Shown here: positions 61,917 through 64,000 of the stretch, in pieces
Numbering within the stretch: the first letter of the stretch is position 1
Layout: each line of letters opens with the position of its first letter
Origin: Thermophagus sp052400625
GTDB taxonomy: Bacteria; Bacteroidota; Bacteroidia; Bacteroidales; Marinilabiliaceae
Assembly: GCA_052400625.1 (NCBI GenBank)
Contig: JBQTGH010000016.1
Reading direction: 5' to 3' (one strand)
Length of the DNA stretch: 64,000 nt
The notes under the pieces: model-generated
Databases searched by the model: none
The model's input: the letters and a program-made list of their open reading frames with translations, nothing else
What the model was told of the DNA's origin: nothing
Made by a program: the position numbers and the translations under genes

Positions 61917-61950
61917 CACTTTCTATAAAAAAAAGAAAGTTCATCGTATT

Positions 61951-64000
61951 ATGGAAATTGCAAGCAAATACAGTCCGGTCGAAACAGAAGAGAAATGGTA
62001 TCAATACTGGATGGAGCAGAAATTCTTCCAATCTGTTCCTGACGAGCGTGAACCTTACACCATCGTCATACCCCCGCCCAATGTGACAGGGGTGTTGCAC
62101 ATGGGACACATGCTCAACAACACCATCCAGGATATTCTGGTGCGCCGGGCGCGTATGCAGGGCAAAAATGCCTGCTGGGTGCCGGGAACCGACCATGCAT
62201 CCATTGCTACCGAAGCCAAAGTGGTTAACAAGCTTCAGGAAGAAGGCATTTCCAAACAATCGCTGACGCGTGAAGACTTTCTGAAACATGCGTGGGACTG
62301 GACCAACAAACATGGAGGTATCATCCTGGAACAGCTTAAAAAGCTGGGGGCTTCCTGCGACTGGGACCGTACCTGCTTCACCATGGACGAAGTCCGCAGC
62401 CAGGGCGTCATCAAAGTTTTTGTGGATCTTTATCGTAAAGGCCTTATCTATCGTGGCATCCGAATGGTTAACTGGGACCCGGCAGCCAAGACTGCCTTAT
62501 CGGACGAAGAGGTCATCTATCGCGAAGAACAATCCAAGCTATATTATATTCGCTATCAGGTGGAAGGGGAAAATGATCAATATGTCACCATCGCCACCAC
62601 CCGTCCCGAAACCATTTTGGGCGACACGGCTGTATGTGTCAACCCCAATGACGAACGCTTCCGACACATTGTGGGCAAAAAAGTTCTGGTACCCCTCATT
62701 GGCAGAGCCATTCCCGTTATCGAAGATGAATATGTGGATATGGAATTCGGAACCGGCTGTTTGAAAATCACCCCGGCTCATGACATTAATGACTACGAGA
62801 TTGGAATGCGCCACAACCTGGAGTCAATAGATATTCTCAATGACGACGGGACCTTAAACGAGGCAGCACAGCTCTTTGTGGGAGAAGACCGTTTCGACGT
62901 TCGTGAAAAAATTGCTGTCGAACTGGAAAAGTCAGGTAACCTGGTTAAGATCGAAGACTACACCAACAAAGTAGGTTTTTCGGAACGTACCAATGCCGTT
63001 ATAGAACCGCGCTTAAGCACACAATGGTTCCTGAAAATGTCGGATCTGGCAAAACCGGCACTAAAAGCCGTCATGGATGACGAAGTTCGTTTTCATCCTG
63101 CCAAATTCAAAAATCTCTACCGCCATTGGATGGAAAATGTAAAAGACTGGTGCATCTCTCGCCAGCTGTGGTGGGGACATCGTATTCCGGTCTATTACCT
63201 GGAAGATGGAAGTTATGTGGTTGCAGAAACCCCGGAAGAAGCCGTTGAACTGGCCCGGGAAAAAACAGGTAACCCCTCGCTCACCGAAAAAGAGCTGAAA
63301 CAGGATGAAGATGTTCTCGACACCTGGGCATCGTCGTGGCTGTGGCCCATCACTGTATTCGACGGCTTCAACCCCGACAATAAAGAGATCGACTATTACT
63401 ATCCCACCAACGACCTGGTGACGGCACCCGAAATCATCTTCTTCTGGGTGGCCCGGATGATCATGGCCGGATACGAATATCGAGGCACCTATCCATTCAA
63501 AAATGTATATTTTACCGGTATTGTACGCGACAGTCAACGGCGTAAAATGTCCAAATCGCTGGGTAACTCACCCGAACCACTCGAGCTCATAAAAAAATAT
63601 GGCGCCGACGGCGTGCGCATGGGAATGCTGCTGTGCTCTCCTGCCGGTAACGATATCCTCTTTGATGAAAGTCTTACAGAACAAGGACGTAACTTTTCCA
63701 ACAAGATATGGAATGCCTTCCGATTAGTGAAGACCTGGAAGGTGGATGAAACGCTGGAACAACCTGAAAGTTCTGTATTGGCCATCGAATGGTTCCGTAA
63801 TAAACTGAATCAGGCCATCAACACCCTTGATAACCATTTCGAAAAATACCGGATCTCTGATGCATTAATGGAAGTCTATCTTTTATTCCGAGAAGAATTT
63901 TCATCCTGGTATCTGGAAATGATCAAACCCGGCTATCAACAGCCCATTGACGGTAAGACATACGCAGACACCTTAAACTTCTTCGATGAGCTGATGCGCC
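61951..64000 (+). CDS. valS: valine-tRNA ligase, 3' part beyond the window
   Basis: ValRS charges tRNA-Val and edits mischarged threonine. The first 683 codons are present and the gene runs off the right edge. It begins MEIASKYSPVETEEKWYQYW. PPPNVTGVLHMGHMLN (HIGH motif) lies near residue 40, TTRPETILGDTAV in the editing domain (about 220-235), and RRKMSKSLGNS (KMSKS motif) near residue 532. All catalytic motifs seen are intact. The start is set by the ATG 34 nt after a consensus -7 element. Confidence 0.96.
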   Translation, partial: MEIASKYSPVETEEKWYQYWMEQKFFQSVPDEREPYTIVIPPPNVTGVLHMGHMLNNTIQDILVRRARMQGKNACWVPGTDHASIATEAKVVNKLQEEGISKQSLTREDFLKHAWDWTNKHGGIILEQLKKLGASCDWDRTCFTMDEVRSQGVIKVFVDLYRKGLIYRGIRMVNWDPAAKTALSDEEVIYREEQSKLYYIRYQVEGENDQYVTIATTRPETILGDTAVCVNPNDERFRHIVGKKVLVPLIGRAIPVIEDEYVDMEFGTGCLKITPAHDINDYEIGMRHNLESIDILNDDGTLNEAAQLFVGEDRFDVREKIAVELEKSGNLVKIEDYTNKVGFSERTNAVIEPRLSTQWFLKMSDLAKPALKAVMDDEVRFHPAKFKNLYRHWMENVKDWCISRQLWWGHRIPVYYLEDGSYVVAETPEEAVELAREKTGNPSLTEKELKQDEDVLDTWASSWLWPITVFDGFNPDNKEIDYYYPTNDLVTAPEIIFFWVARMIMAGYEYRGTYPFKNVYFTGIVRDSQRRKMSKSLGNSPEPLELIKKYGADGVRMGMLLCSPAGNDILFDESLTEQGRNFSNKIWNAFRLVKTWKVDETLEQPESSVLAIEWFRNKLNQAINTLDNHFEKYRISDALMEVYLLFREEFSSWYLEMIKPGYQQPIDGKTYADTLNFFDELMR

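Larger units (their letters stand above)
61443..61950. other. intergenic region with two repeat types before valS
   Basis: About 500 bp: AT-rich DNA, copy E of the dispersed element (61593-61637), then the octamer array (61701-61836) and the valS promoter. No gene is apparent. Confidence 0.55.

Overview
This window is chromosomal DNA of a Bacteroidota bacterium, most likely Bacteroidales/Marinilabiliales; the order is inferred. The evidence is the 5' end of a 16S rRNA gene of Bacteroidota type at the left edge, repeated TAnnTTTG -7 promoter elements (several with TTG or TTTG 20-21 nt upstream), few Shine-Dalgarno sequences, and phylum-typical families: three DUF5686/carboxypeptidase-regulatory outer-membrane proteins, a DUF4296 lipoprotein, a putative porin, bifunctional Fkp and a cobalamin-dependent ribonucleotide reductase. 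I see no phage, insertion sequence, integrase or CRISPR array; the window reads as core chromosome with moderately long AT-rich spacers.

Left part (1-19,300): the rrn promoter and 16S start face left. Then come era and der, a hemerythrin protein paired with a LuxR regulator whose receiver lacks the phosphoacceptor, an RDD membrane protein, a very large NtrY-like sensor kinase and rlmH. A small surface-polysaccharide set follows (Wzi-like protein, polyprenyl-phosphate sugar transferase, WecB), then a DUF4296 lipoprotein overlapping a shrunken amidohydrolase-like gene, pgk and waaA.

Middle (19,300-34,000): nrdJ with a repeat-rich upstream region, gltX, a NUDIX hydrolase, an MltF-type lytic transglycosylase, a putative porin divergent from fkp, folB, tRNA-Cys, a small SMR exporter and glnS.

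Right part (34,000-64,000): a Kdo/WaaP-type kinase; an SDR-VOC pair; a leftward lipid cluster (cdsA, a dolichol/phytol-kinase-like protein, a fatty-acyl-reductase-like SDR, a CDP-alcohol phosphatidyltransferase) ending in a DUF5686 protein; a leftward RND efflux operon (adaptor, pump, TolC) that runs into its own LytS/LytTR-type two-component pair; a second DUF5686 gene with an unknown envelope protein; an aminotransferase; a DUF481-like protein and a third DUF5686 gene; an RRM RNA-binding protein; and valS, cut by the window end.

Envelope construction is the main theme: lipid A (waaA, Kdo kinase), capsule/EPS, fucosylation, phospholipid synthesis, efflux and outer-membrane proteins, mixed with translation genes (era, der, rlmH, gltX, glnS, valS, tRNA-Cys). 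The less ordinary signals are the hemerythrin/pseudo-receiver pair, the lipid cluster, the amidohydrolase remnant, a dispersed intergenic element with inverted ends, 8-bp periodic repeat arrays in two orientations, operator-like palindromes before nrdJ, and a 21-codon micro-ORF followed by a strong terminator.
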